This document shows positions 20,579 to 31,969 of a DNA stretch of 64,000 nt, piece after piece. The stretch spans positions 191,219,449 to 191,283,448 of the forward strand of contig JAKSZU010000006.1 in NCBI GenBank assembly GCA_026018925.1, given 5' to 3'. The translations under genes and the position numbers were made by a program. Each line of letters opens with the position of its first letter. The first letter of the stretch is position 1. This DNA is from Tupaia tana (Eukaryota; Chordata; Mammalia; Scandentia; Tupaiidae). The notes beneath the pieces were generated by a model that saw only the letters and a list, made by a program, of their open reading frames with translations, made no database searches and was not told where the DNA came from.

Positions 20579-22550
20579 CTTACCCACAGAAATAAACCCC
20601 CTTTCTTTATTCTCCCCCCTCTACTCTGACCCCAGGATAGCAAGGAAACTGAGACTTAGAGAATTTAATAATTTTATCTGACTAGAGAACACCACAGGTT
20701 ATATGAATAAAAGCCTATTATTCAATGACTTGTTTAACAGTTTTATTCTTTACATTTTATGATATTCAGACATCTACAATTGAATACTCACATTGTACTT
20801 ATTTTGATTTTAAACTCAAGTTCTTCAACCCTAAAAACACCTTGACTGGTAAAATAGTTGAGATTATATGAAAAGAATCTCTAAATACTTCAACATCCTG
20901 GGAAGGTCTCACAGCAGCAGACTAGACAAACTCTCCTATATTGAAGTTAAGCTGCTTAATTCAATAAGTCAACATCTTTAAGGTTACGATCATAGACCTT
21001 GCAAAAACAAAAGGAGACCAACCATGTAGTAGGTAGGTAAATTGAAATAATTAAAACAAATAGAAGATAGTGCCTTATGAATGTCACATCTAGACTTAGT
21101 GTATTCAGTAATACTTCTGACTGAACTTCAATAGTGGTTTTCTTAAATGTTTCTTATAGCCTATTTTTGCCACATTTACAGGGTAGTATGTGTGTGTATC
21201 TGTGTGTGTAGGCTTTATATTTGATAATAGATAATAGCATTTTAAAGATTGTCTATATATCTGAAGATAACTCAGGAGTAGGTAAAAATTAAACCTATTA
21301 GGTTTTTCTTCCCTGAGGAATGTATTTCATCAACAGAGTTTGAGAGCCACTAATACAATCCACAGCAGTTAAACTATTAATTTCTTTTTCTTTCTGTTTT
21401 ATAATATCACAGAATGGCAATAGTAAACCAGGCCATGGCAGAAACAGCATACTTTTTCAATTAGACTTCAGTGACAACTACATCTTATTTTGTTCAGAGA
21501 AAAAAGGCAAAATGCTAACACGATGCGAAAATAGTTTTAAATTCTTGGCACATTTTTCCCGTCAATTCTCATTTCTTATGCTCTTTAAAATATAAATATT
21601 TATTGTGCTTCGTGTTCTCCTCATGAGGATAACTCTCTGGAAAATCATAGCTCTCAAAATCATTCAAGTGTTTATTATAGGGATTGGATATAGATAAGAG
21701 AAACAGAATAAAAGCACACATTTTATTTTCTTAAATTATTTTCCCAGTAAATTTTAAATGTGAGAGATGAAAAAAAGGACGTTTGTTAGATTTTAAAAGG
21801 TCTTTTTATCAATAATTATGGATGACTGTACTTTTATTGGTCTTGGTAAACAATTCATTTGGTGGGACTTTATATCTCAACGCCAAGAATTCATAGCAAA
21901 ATCAGTAAAGGCTCACTAAATTCAGTAAGAATTCTACTAGAGTTACAAATGTTTATTATTTAAGAACTCCACAGAATTGAATGAATTTGTTAGAGAAATT
22001 AAAATCCACTCAGGACAGGCAATTTAACAAAATGGGGGCGGGGAAAATGATAGGTTATAAATGAAATTCATTTACTGAGAAAAGTCAATTGTGTGCTGTG
22101 GTAAAGACTTGACCTTCTACTGCTATTACAAAAAGTCATACAGCATGAAATTCTGTGTCAGGAATAAGCAAGATTTCTCCTTCATTTCTGTTTGTAGCGT
22201 AAGTGAACCCCACACCAGCTGCATGCAACATTACTTCATGAGTGTATAACAGTATTTAAATCATTTATATATTACATTGTACAAATGTAATAGGGAAATG
22301 TGTTCCTTTGCATTCATGGTTAAGAGTTGGAACAGATGGTAAAAAGCTCAGTTTAAACTAATATGGGCATTAAAATAACGGATATTGCATGCATTCCTTG
22401 ATATAACAGAAGTTTAGTTCACTATAAAATGGGCTTGTGACTTTCTAGAATATATTAAACTTAATGTGTCTTTAGCAACAATTCTTCTACATTAGAACAT
22501 TTGCTGTGAGGATTTAGTTATAGGAATATTTTAAGCTGAAAAAAATGTAG
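20579..22550. other. unannotated sequence, about 2 kb
   Basis: Includes a GT-rich patch near 21188-21210. I recognise no repeat, exon or RNA. This is one of the longest apparently unique stretches of the window. Confidence 0.45.
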
Positions 22551-22552
22551 CC

Positions 22553-22976
22553 ATTCATTCAACAAATATTTACTGAATACCTGATTTTTCAGGCAGGATG
22601 CTTAACACTGAGTTCCTCATGAAGATTAATTAGACATGGTTCCTGCCTGCAAGGTAACTCATGATCAGATGGAGAAGACAGAGATGTTATCAAACAATGA
22701 CAGCATATGGCACATTTGGATGCCTTCTATTTGAAGACTCAGGTATTTTCTTTTTTTATTTTAAAGAATTATTTTATTTAAATTTATTTATTATTATTAT
22801 CATTATTATTTTCCAGTTTGATCAGAGAGACACAGAGAGAGAGGGGAAGTGAGAAAGCAAGCCAGCAGGTCCGAGACTTGAACCGTGGTCAGCCATGTGG
22901 GAGTCCAGCGCCTTTAACCACCATGCCACTTGCCGGCCCCAGGTATTTTCATACCTTCTAGGATCTAACCGTTTAA
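22553..22976 (-). mobile_element. L2 LINE fragment split by a SINE-B
   Basis: Begins cattcattcaacaaatattta, the reverse of the L2 3' end, then atggttcctgcctgcaagg and catgatcagatggagaagacag. It continues after the SINE (aggtattttcataccttc). Ancient, no coding capacity. Confidence 0.5.
22751..22940 (-). mobile_element. SINE-B with TSDs
   Basis: Reverse short copy: accaccatgccacttgccgg at the head, cttgaaccgtggtcagcc over the B box, attatt-rich tail. Identical TSDs aggtattttc (22741-22750, 22941-22950). Confidence 0.93.
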
Positions 22977-23249
22977 TTCCAATAGTTGTGAATACTGAGA
23001 TCTGGAGCTCAGCTGGGACACGTTGCCATTTTGTGTAGATATGGGTCTATTACTTAAGAAATTAACTTATCACACATACGTTTACTGTATACTCTCCATC
23101 AAATAACTAAAAGAGAAGCTAAACGTTTTAAGTCATCACTGAAAAATTATTTGAAAAAATTAAGTCTTTTTCACAAAATTCAATACTATATTAGTCTTAG
23201 TATATTGCTTGAGATTTTATCTTGCATGATTTTTTTCCATGAGTAGATT

Positions 23250-23655
23250 ATTTCTGTCATGTCTTTGAACAATTTTTCACTAGGTTTGAGTTCTCTTCAG
23301 TTTTCTATAGTTTCTGACATGTGGTTAGAATTCCCCTTGCCTTCAGGGTTTTCTACATGCTGTTATTGCCCTTGCCAAGAACATTTACTAAGGACTGGCC
23401 CTGATACTCTTTATGGACTTTGCAAACTTTCATTCAGACACTAGAACTTGATGTAGAGGTCACCTCTAAGGCATATCTTCCCTGGCCTATAAATTAGGGT
23501 AGGTTCACCAGACATATCTTTATTTAGAGTTCTTACTTTTCTCTTAAGAGCATTTCAATTTTTGTTGTTGTTGTTTGATTTAATTCCTTGTGTAGTATCT
23601 ACCACATAGAACATAAACACATGCATAATAAATAGGTGCTAAATGAAGACTATAA
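23250..23655 (+). mobile_element. L2 LINE 3' fragment
   Basis: Order of words matches an L2 3' end: cttgccttcagggttttc, ggtcacctctaaggcatat, cttccctggcc, then gtgtagtatctaccacatag and aataaataggtgctaaatg. Confidence 0.6.
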
Positions 23656-23683
23656 TATACTCTTCTTCCTTACTTGGCTATTT

Positions 23684-23687
<4 letters not shown>

Positions 23688-23772
<85 letters not shown>

Positions 23773-23784
23773 ACATACATACTG
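23688..23784. repeat. (TA)n(CA)n microsatellite
   Basis: About 23 TA units followed by a CA tract with TA interruptions. Confidence 0.95.
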
Positions 23785-24845
23785 GGGATATGGTCTGACG
23801 AAAGTAATGGGATAAAATGAATGCAAAACTTAGGTTTTAAAACACATATAAAAAATTCCTTATTTAGATCAACACATTATAATCTTTCTTATGATTCACT
23901 ACTTAAATATACTTCTTTTTGCTATTTCAGAGCTGTTACTTGAGAAGACAGTACCACAGAGCTAATGAGTTTTGTTTTTGTTGTTGTTGTTGTTTTTGTT
24001 TTTAATTTAGCCAGTCTTTTTCTCTGAGTGTTTTTTAAGTTTGTTCATCATCTAGTTTCTTCACAGGTGCTGCCATACTGGTGCTACTTGAGGAGTAGCT
24101 TGACATGTTTTTTCCTTGATGCCTCATTGATGATTGCTAGAGAAGTTTACTAGGTAATTTGGAGAATATGGGGCAGTTAACAACATAGAACGTCATACAG
24201 GGCTGCTGCTGAGTCTGCTGCTAATCTAATAATGCTCTCTAAAGTTGCAGTGAAATTGTTTACTTAAAACATTAAAGAATCATTTTGCAGTATTTAAATA
24301 AAAAAGAATAAGCAGTGGGAATAGAGAAAATTGCATCTACACTTCTTAAAATGATTTTATATTGAAATCACTGAATATAGAAGTCATGATCATTGAAACA
24401 TGTGCACCTGCTCATTTTTGATTATAACATCAGTCTTTTGAATAACTACCTATAATCTCAATATACACTTAATTCATTTACACTAAAATTTTACTTTGAT
24501 GAGTGTACATTCAAATTTCTGCAGATGTTTTTAGAGAATATGTTTACAAAAATAGGTCCTAAAGAGACAATCCTTCCCAGTTTACTGTAATGAAACAACC
24601 CTATTCACCTATATCTATGCTGTCCTTTTCAAATAAGAACTTGTTTATTCAATTCAATTCTCTAAAGAGAGTCTATTCTATGAACATGTCACTATTTAAT
24701 TTTCACAAAGTTTATTAATGTTATTTGTATACAGAGGAGACAAATTATTAAATTATTTATTGAATACTAATAGCATTACTTACTTTTAGCAAATAAATTT
24801 ATGGCTTTCCTATAAAATGCAGCTTATGTTACGATATGACATGTT
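23785..24845. other. unannotated sequence
   Basis: A GTT-repeat patch lies at about 23974-24004. No gene or repeat family recognised. Confidence 0.4.
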
Positions 24846-24849
24846 ACAT

Positions 24850-25300
24850 TTGTATGATATACTGTACATAAAACACTTTGATATCCTCCATCCTATCAAC
24901 TCTTTGAGATAGATAATAGAAGTACTGTTTAGCCCTACTTTGCAGGTAAGATAACTGTAGCTGAGGGACCAGCAGTTATCGTAGCGGCTATGTTGCTGGA
25001 CTCCCATGTAGTTGACCGTGGTTCAAGTCCTGGACCCGGTGGCTTAGACTCACGCCGGGCGCATGTGAGTGCGTGCCCAAGATCCCAAGAGGAGAATGGA
25101 GGAGAAGGGATTGCAGAATGGCCATCCCCCCTGGATGGTAATTTCTCGCTTTCTGTCTCTCTGTCTGTCTGGCGAGTACGTGCACCCTATAGCAAAAACC
25201 TCTCCAAAAAAAAAATAAAAAGATAACTGTAGCTGAGAACAGTAAGGGATTTTACCAAGAACCAAATAGCAAGTACATGTTAATATGAAGGATCAACTCG
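24850..25300 (-). mobile_element. MIR SINE split by a SINE-A
   Basis: In reverse it shows the MIR core: aaaacactttgatatcct, caactctttgagatagata, gccctactttgcaggtaaga, then after the insertion gctgagaacagtaaggga and accaaatagcaagtacatg. MIRs predate the placental radiation. Confidence 0.75.
24966..25220 (+). mobile_element. SINE-A, young, inside a MIR
   Basis: Near-consensus copy with CpGs kept (ctcacgccgggcgcatg). Identical 17-bp TSDs agataactgtagctgag (24949-24965, 25221-25237). Confidence 0.96.
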
Positions 25301-25623
25301 GGATTTTTTTTTTTTTTTTGTATCGATCTTTTTACCAAACAATGCTTTCATTTACTAAATGGTGTAGAACCAATTGTACATTTACTTACATAAAATGCAT
25401 TTAGACACATACCTTATGCCCTATGGAAAAAAAAAATAACTCAAAGTGGATAACAGACCTAAATGCAAAATGTAAAACTATAAAACTCCTAGAAGATAAC
25501 ATAGGGGGAAGTGTGGATGACTATCACTACGCTAATGTCTTTTTAGATACAATAATAAATATTTACATGATCTAGAAAATGTAGAACCAATCACTTGAAA
25601 TTGATTAAAAGTAAAATTTTCTG

Positions 25624-25888
25624 GGAACCAGCAGTTAGCATAATGGCTATGTCGTTGGACTCCCACGTAGTTGACCGCGGTTCACGTCCTGGACCCAGTG
25701 GCTTAAAACTCATGCCGGGCGCATGTGCGTGCGTGCCCAAGATCCCGAGAGGAGAATGGAGGAGAAGGGATTGCGGCATGACCATCCCCCCTGGAGGGTG
25801 ATTTCTCGCTTTCTGTCTCTAATGTCTCTCTCTCTCTGGTGAGCGCACGCACCCTATAGCAAAAATCTCTCCAAAAAAATAAATAAAT
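25624..25888 (+). mobile_element. SINE-A, young, inside L1
   Basis: Head gggaaccagcagttagcata to an aaataaataa tail. Identical 17-bp TSDs aaaagtaaaattttctg (25607-25623, 25889-25905). Confidence 0.96.
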
Positions 25889-26048
25889 AAAAGTAAAATT
25901 TTCTGATTAAAAAGAAAGACACTATTAAGACTGGAAATAAAACATTTGCAAAAGACTTGTGCTTAAAGACTGATATTCAAAATACACAAACAACACTTAA
26001 AACTCAACAGTAAGAAAATTAATAACCTGATCAAAAAATTGAGCAAAG

Positions 26049-26300
26049 GGTCCAGCAGTTAGCGTAATGGCTATGTTGCTGGACTCCCATGTAGCCGACT
26101 GTGGCTCAAGTCCTGGACCCGGTAGCTTAAACTCACGCCAGGCATGTGTGCGTGCTTGCCCAAGATCCTGAGAGGAGAATGGAGGAGAAGGGATTGCAGC
26201 GTGGCCATCCCCCGGGGGGTGATTTCTCACTTTCTGCCTCTCTCTCTGTCTGGCGAGCACATGCGCCTATATCAAAAATCTCTCAAAAAAAAAAAAAAAA
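26049..26300 (+). mobile_element. SINE-A, young, inside L1
   Basis: Head ggtccagcagttagcgtaat, body cctgagaggagaatggagg. TSD tgagcaaag (26040-26048, 26301-26309); excising the element restores the L1 word attgagcaaagacctta. Confidence 0.95.
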
Positions 26301-26474
26301 TGAGCAAAGACCTTAATAGATACCTCACTGCAGGTATTACATATGACAAATAAGCATGTAAAAGATGTTCTACATCATAAGAATTGCAAATTCCTATATC
26401 AGCTATTACCTGATAGACGTATGATAAGAAGAGCAACCTCATCTTTGTGCTGGTTCTTTCTCAAAAACCCATAA

Positions 26475-26910
26475 CTTCAGTATAATTATGAGAAAAAGAC
26501 TGGATGAACTCAGACATTCTACATATACTTTGCACTACTCCTGAACATAGTTAAAAGTTGTGAAAAGAAGACTGAGAAACTGTCAAGAGCTGAGAAGATT
26601 GGAGGGGCATGAGAATTAAATGCAGTGTGGTAGCCTGAACTGGATGCTAAAATACAAAGAAAAAAATTGATGGAAAACAAACAAACAGTGTCATGTAATG
26701 CTTTTCACTGTTAAAATATGTTAGCAGTCCGGCTACCACAGTACAGGCCGTTGGGCACTGCTTGGCAACACTGGAACAACAGTTGTTTGGATCTCAAGTC
26801 AAGTTGAAACAAACCAATCATGCATATGTGCCTCTATGATCTTGGGTTGGGGAAGTGTATGTCCCGGCATAATGAAACTCTGTCGAAGGTACCTGTTTCT
26901 TGCTTTCTCT
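26475..26910. other. unassigned segment within the L1 block
   Basis: Words such as aagactgagaaactgtcaag and gaattaaatgcagtgtgg resemble an L1M 3'-UTR variant, whereas 26725-26890 (cagtccggctaccacag onward) is not recognised. It may be a second fragment inserted into the L1. Confidence 0.3.
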
Positions 26911-26924
26911 TTTTTTTCTTAATG

Positions 26925-27190
26925 TTTTTAAATTTTTTTATAGTTTCTGCTATGGAGTACGTGCACTCTCTAGAGGGAAACAGTAAGAGAGAGAGGAAGG
27001 GAAAGTGAGAAATCTCCATCCCAACACCAGAAGGGAATGGCTACACTGAAGTACCTTCTCTGTTTTCCTCTCAGGATTCTAGGCCCACATGAACACATGC
27101 CTGGAGTGATTTTCAAGATGTAGAGGCCAGGACTTTAACTAAGCAGCTGGCCATGTGGGATCCAGTGCTGTAACTCCACAACTACCTTTC
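26925..27190 (-). mobile_element. SINE-C inside L1
   Basis: Reverse copy: tatagtttctgctatggagt, gaggaagggaaagtgagaaa, ttttcctctcaggattctag, gccatgtgggatccagtgct. The flanking L1 sequence resumes near 27250. Confidence 0.75.
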
Positions 27191-27512
27191 TTTCCCCTTA
27201 CTCTCTCACTTTATCTCAAGAAATAAAACAAAAACAACCAAACAAAAAACAACAGCATGATGTCACTGCACACCTATTAAAATAGCCGAAATCCAGAATA
27301 CTGAAAACACCAAAAGGTGACAAGAATGCCAAGTGACAGGAACTCTCATTTATTGATGACGGGGATACAAAATATTACAGCCATTCTGGAGAAGTTTGTT
27401 AATTTCTTACAAAATTAAACATTCTCTTGCCATATGAACCAACAATTGCATTTCTTGTATCTACCTAAAGAAGTTGAAAACAACCTTCATTCAAAAACTT
27501 TATAGATATTTA

Positions 27513-27695
27513 CTTGCTTATTTATTTATTTCATAAATGTGAGAAATAACTACCACTAAGGTCTGGACACCTGACCCTGAGCAAGCACATAGAGGATATC
27601 CTCATGAAGGTCTCTAAGCTTGAATCTGGAACATAAGAAATGTAGGTCAGTCTTGCAGAGTGTTGTGTTTTACTACCGCACCATCATCTGGCCCC
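27513..27695 (-). mobile_element. SINE-D inside L1
   Basis: Reversed it ends atggtgcggtagtaaaac near the head and gaaataaataaataag at the tail. agatattta occurs on both sides (27504-27512, 27703-27711), and L1 text continues across. Confidence 0.75.
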
Positions 27696-28320
27696 TGCAT
27701 GCAGATATTTATAGCAACTGTATTTGTAATTGACAAAACTTGGAAGTAGCCAAGATATCCTGCAGGGTGTGAATGAATAAATGGACCGTGGTACATCCAG
27801 ATAATGGAATACTTTTCAACACTAGAAAGAAATGAGTCATCAAATCATAGAAAGACATAGAGGAAGCTTAACTGTATGTTAATAAAGTGAAAACATATGA
27901 AAAGATATATACTCTATTATTCTAACTAGATGACATACAGGAAAAGATAAAACTACGGAGAAAATTGAAAGATCAGTGGTCGCGAGGAATTAGGAAAGAG
28001 GAAGGAATGAGAAGGCAGAGCACATAGGATTTAGGGGTAACAAAATTACTTCAAATAACACTATAGTGGTGGATACGCATCATTACATGCTTTTCCAAAT
28101 CCATGGGATGTACAATAGCAAGAGTGAGCCTTATTGTAAACCACGGATTTTTGATGATAATGTGTCAGTGTAGGTTCTTAAGTTTTGACGAAAGTCCAGT
28201 TTTTATGGAGGATGTTGATAATGGGTGAGGCTGTGGCTATACGGGGTTATATGGGAGCTCTCTAATTTTCAAATTGCTGTGAGTCTAAAATTGATTAAAA
28301 ATTGTCTGTTAAAAATATTA

Positions 28321-29317
28321 ATTTGTACATTAGGTTAAATATTTGGAAAATCACATAATTCCTATTTACTTCTATATATTTCCAAGCTACATATTGTTCA
28401 CTAACATGCAGGTATTTATGGGAATCTGTTACACAGGATACAAGACATCCTTTTTCTAATACATTTTATTCTTATATATAAAAGCACGAAGCTTTGCTAT
28501 GGCTAATGCTTTTCCAGTTGTCATATAATATTAAAGATGGTTAGTTCTTTCTAAATCAATTAATATAGCTACAGATTATATTTTCTATGATCTCTTGAAG
28601 CCCTGTGTAACAAAGACTAGCTTAGAACCAGTGAAATGTGAATGGAAGTAATATGTTCAACTTCCCAGCTATGTCCTTAAAAACAATCTTATTTCTACTA
28701 TCTCCTCCCCAATGGCTTCATGTATACATGTTTCTGAGACTCAGTCATTTTATAATCAGAGAAAGATGTTCTGAGTTCAAGATAACAAAACAACAAATTT
28801 AAAGAACCTCAAACACTATTGAGTAGTAGAACACTAGTCTTTAAGAATGCTTTGCACTTTAATAAAGAGAGAAATATACTTCAGATTTTTTTCTTTTTTT
28901 TTTTTTGTGATCAATGTTATTTTTGACTTTTGTCATAGCATCCAGAGCCTGTATTCTAAATATGTCTATATCTATCTATCTATCTATCTAGCTAGCTAGC
29001 TAGCTAGCTATCCACACACAGTTACATACAATAATCCAGGAATAAAATTTAGAAGTTTATTTTTTATATGTTATACATTTTTATTGAGTGATATATATTG
29101 TACATAATTTACATTTATATTTATTATGAAAATAAATGTAAATTTTCAGATGAACAATTCAATGAATTTATAATAACTGAAAAGAATTTCTGTTCAATTT
29201 GAGAGCTGTTTATCTTTTCAATCTTCAGTTTAAATAATATTTTCAGGCCCTTAAAAAATGTATCTGCCAGTAAACAAGACTATGATAATAATAAATAACA
29301 TTTTAAAAATATATAAC
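28321..29317. other. unannotated sequence with a tetranucleotide repeat
   Basis: Contains the TCTA/GCTA repeat below and a 13-bp perfect inverted repeat aatttacatttat (29106-29118) / ataaatgtaaatt (29132-29144). No gene recognised. Confidence 0.4.
28966..29012. repeat. (TCTA)n(GCTA)n microsatellite
   Basis: Five or six TCTA units passing into five or six GCTA units. Confidence 0.93.
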
Positions 29318-29326
29318 ATGAAAAAA

Positions 29327-29568
29327 ATGTATCTGCTGGAGGGCATGTATGCTCACCAAAGAGACAGATGGAGAAAGAAAAGGAGAAACCACTTGCAATG
29401 CAGCATAGTCATAGTGCAAATCCTTCTTAATTTCTCCCTCCTGTTGGGATTTTGGGCATGCTCATACAAATGCCTGACATGTTTTTCAAGCCATTGGGGC
29501 CAGGATTTGAAACACATGTTCACTATGTGGGATCTCGCTCTCTTAACCACCAGGCCATGGGGCTAGTC
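29327..29568 (-). mobile_element. SINE-C
   Basis: Reverse copy: ggagggcatgtatgctcacc, gttgggattttgggcatgct, ggggccaggatttgaaacac, ctatgtgggatctcg, cttaaccaccaggcc. Confidence 0.8.
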
Positions 29569-30020
29569 CATTCAGTCTTAAGATATAAAAAGTAATAGAC
29601 CTTATTAATTCAGAGAAATCTAGATTCACCATAGCTTTTGAGCCCAAACAACTTACTGATAAATTGGCAAATATAAAATTAATTTGAGTTAAATAAAAAG
29701 TATCTTGGGTTGTCATTTAATCTGAGTAAATGGATATTTCTTAACACATTATTAATAATATCTAAATGGCCAAAAGTTCTAACATATACCTCTTCTATTT
29801 TCCATATAGACTTACCTCTATTTTCTAAACAGTGGTATGTCTCAAATGCATATCCATAACCAAAAATTATTTCCTCAACTCAAAATTCATATATTCTACT
29901 ATTTGCTTGGTAATTACATTAATCATATGCAAAAAATAAACTTAATTCCTTCATCTAAAAATAAATGGTAAATATGTTTCTTTCTTTGATTTGATTATTT
30001 GCAATGTATATAAACTTTGA
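29569..30020. other. unannotated AT-rich sequence
   Basis: Nothing recognised. Confidence 0.4.
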
Positions 30021-30034
30021 AAAACCACTGCAAC

Positions 30035-30290
30035 TGGGACCAGCAGATGGCATAATAGTTATATTGCTAGACTCCCATGTAGTTGACCATTGTTTGAGTC
30101 CTGGGCCCAGTGCCTTAAAACTCACACTGGGTGCGTGTGCATGTATGCCCAATATCCAGAGGAGAGAACGGAGAAGGGATTGAAGCATGGCCATCCCCCC
30201 AGGGAGTGATTTCTCACTTTCTGTCTCTCTGTCTCTCCAGCGAGCACACACACTCCATAGCAAAATATCTCTCTTTAAAAAAAAAGAAAC
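30035..30290 (+). mobile_element. SINE-A with TSDs
   Basis: Head gggaccagcagatggcataa to ccatagcaaaatatctctc. Flanks aaaaccactgcaac (30021-30034) and aaaaccactgta (30291-30302). Confidence 0.92.
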
Positions 30291-30868
30291 AAAACCACTG
30301 TACCCCACAAAAAAGTATTATTATATGTAAATCAGAAAATAAAATAAATATTATTTTAAAAATAAAAAAATAAAACCTATTACAAACAAGATCTTCCCCA
30401 TAGCAGTAAATGTTAACTTTATCTTTCTACCTTTCTAACTATTGGACCTTCCAGTCCAAAGCCTTTGAAATTATCTTTGATCTTCTTTTTTCTCTTTCTC
30501 ACATTGCCAGGCATGCTGTCAAAAAAGTTATAAAATATTGACGGTAGCTTAAAAGTTTTTCCAGAATACCTCCTTTTTTAATTCTTTTATTTCTGGCAAT
30601 GTGCTCATATACCATTATGTGTTCCTAGACTTCTTCTATAACCATTTTTCTTAACTTCCTGCTTCAACCTCCAGCCTTCTCCCCTGACCATAATATCTAA
30701 ATTCAGAAGTCTGAGTTGGAGTTGACTTTTTTTTTTTCATTTATTCACTGTATATCCTAACAGAATATAATATAGTTTTTCAAAGCATACATACTTTGCA
30801 TGTTAATCAACTCAAAGATATCATATACATCATTTTCAACTTTCCATGTCATCCTTTTAAAATGTAGA

Positions 30869-31120
30869 TTGGGGGCCAGCTTTTGCATAGTGTTTAAGGA
30901 GGCTGGATCCCACATAGCCAATTATGTGGTTTTGGGTCCCAGATGGAGTGGCTTGAGAAATACATTGGGTATATGTACATGTGTGTTCAAAATCCCAAAA
31001 GGAGGGAAAAATAGATGAGAAGGGATTATGTCATGACCATTCATCATGGTAGGTGCTTTCTCACTTTCTCTCTCTCTCTTCCTCTGGTGTGTTCACATAC
31101 CCTCTTGTGAAGTTTAAGTT
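30869..31120 (+). mobile_element. SINE-C
   Basis: Head gggggccagcttttgcatag, gctggatcccacatagcc, body gtgttcaaaatcccaaaagg. The tail end is diverged (cctcttgtgaagttt). Confidence 0.8.
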
Positions 31121-31188
31121 GAATTATATAAATCCTCTATTTAAGATCATGTGATTATCCACCCTTTCACTTAAAAGTCCATGTCTTG

Positions 31189-31376
31189 GGATGAGCAGAT
31201 GGTGTAGCAGTTACAGTGGACTTATGTAGTCATTGTAGTTCAAGTCCCAGACTCAGCACTTAAAACTCACTCTGGGCAAGTGTGCATGCGTGCTCAAAAT
31301 GCCGAGAGAAGGGACTGTGGTGTGGCCTCTCCCCAGGGGGTGATTTCTCATGCCCTATAGGAAAACTCTTTCTCAT

Positions 31377-31422
<46 letters not shown>
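31189..31422 (+). mobile_element. SINE-A, body shortened, long poly-A
   Basis: Head gggatgagcagatggtgtag. The gagaggagaatggaggagaa part is reduced and the CT-rich stretch nearly gone. It ends in about 44 A residues (31378-31421). Confidence 0.85.
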
Positions 31423-31425
<3 letters not shown>

Positions 31426-31969
31426 TCAAATTGACCTTTGAAAACTTGCCTGAACTTGCTCTTTCTCTAATCTCCTCTTCCATGACTTTTCCCTTTCCTA
31501 AATTCCTGGCTGCTTTTCTGTTTTATACACCCCAGGGTCAACCTCCCCTTAGAAACTTTCCCCAGTTTTCTCTCTGCTTGGTATGATTTTCTTTCAGATA
31601 CTCATTTCACTAACTGCTTTATGTCTCTCAAGTCTTTGCTCAAATCTTACATTCTCAATTAATACATCTTATATAATATTTTTAATACCACAACTTGTCC
31701 AGAGCTCTCTATCTGAACTTCAGACCGTCTCATTCCCTCTTGGTCTCTTCTACTTATCTTGGTTTCCAAAACATACATCATTTTCATATATACTACCTAA
31801 TTTAATTATTTTGTATGTCAATCATCTCTCCTTTCTCCTCCAACTGGGCAGAGAATTTGTGGAGTTCTCTGATGCATACTACATGCCTAGAACACATGGT
31901 ATCTCCAAAAAATATTTGTGAAATACCTGTTGTATTTCAGTCATGGTACTAAACATGGTAAATATATAT

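Larger units (their letters stand above)
25370..28316 (+). mobile_element. L1M-type LINE 3' part with nested SINEs
   Basis: The C-terminal ORF2 region is visible at 25415-25510 (tcaaagtggataacagacc and taaaactcctagaagataac; peptide-like NNSKWITDLNAK), continuing at 25906-26045, 26310-26470 and 27250-27500. The 3' UTR (28030-28316) has the L1M words gggatgtacaatagcaagag, gtgtcagtgtaggttctt, ggatgttgataatgggtgagg and gggttatatgggagctctc. Four SINEs interrupt it. The frame is broken at many points; it is long dead. Part 26475-26910 is not clearly L1. Confidence 0.8.
30420..31930 (+). mobile_element. L2 LINE 3' region split by two SINEs
   Basis: L2-like order: ttgatcttcttttttctc, acttcctgcttcaacctcc, then after the SINEs cttgcctgaacttgctc, cctaaattcctggctgc, cagggtcaacctcccctta and tacatgcctagaacacatgg. 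Diverged; no frame of L2 ORF2 is intact here. Confidence 0.5.

Noticed and set aside
24966-26300. Regularly spaced repeats that might look like an array
   Set aside because: These are three independent SINE insertions, each with its own different target duplication, not a CRISPR-like or satellite array.
28966-29012. Possible regulatory repeat array
   Set aside because: Plain tetranucleotide microsatellite (TCTA to GCTA) without flanking structure.
31583-31921. 112-residue hydrophobic frame that could suggest a membrane protein
   Set aside because: The DNA is CT-rich L2 3' sequence; hydrophobic residues follow from TTC/CTC/ATT content.
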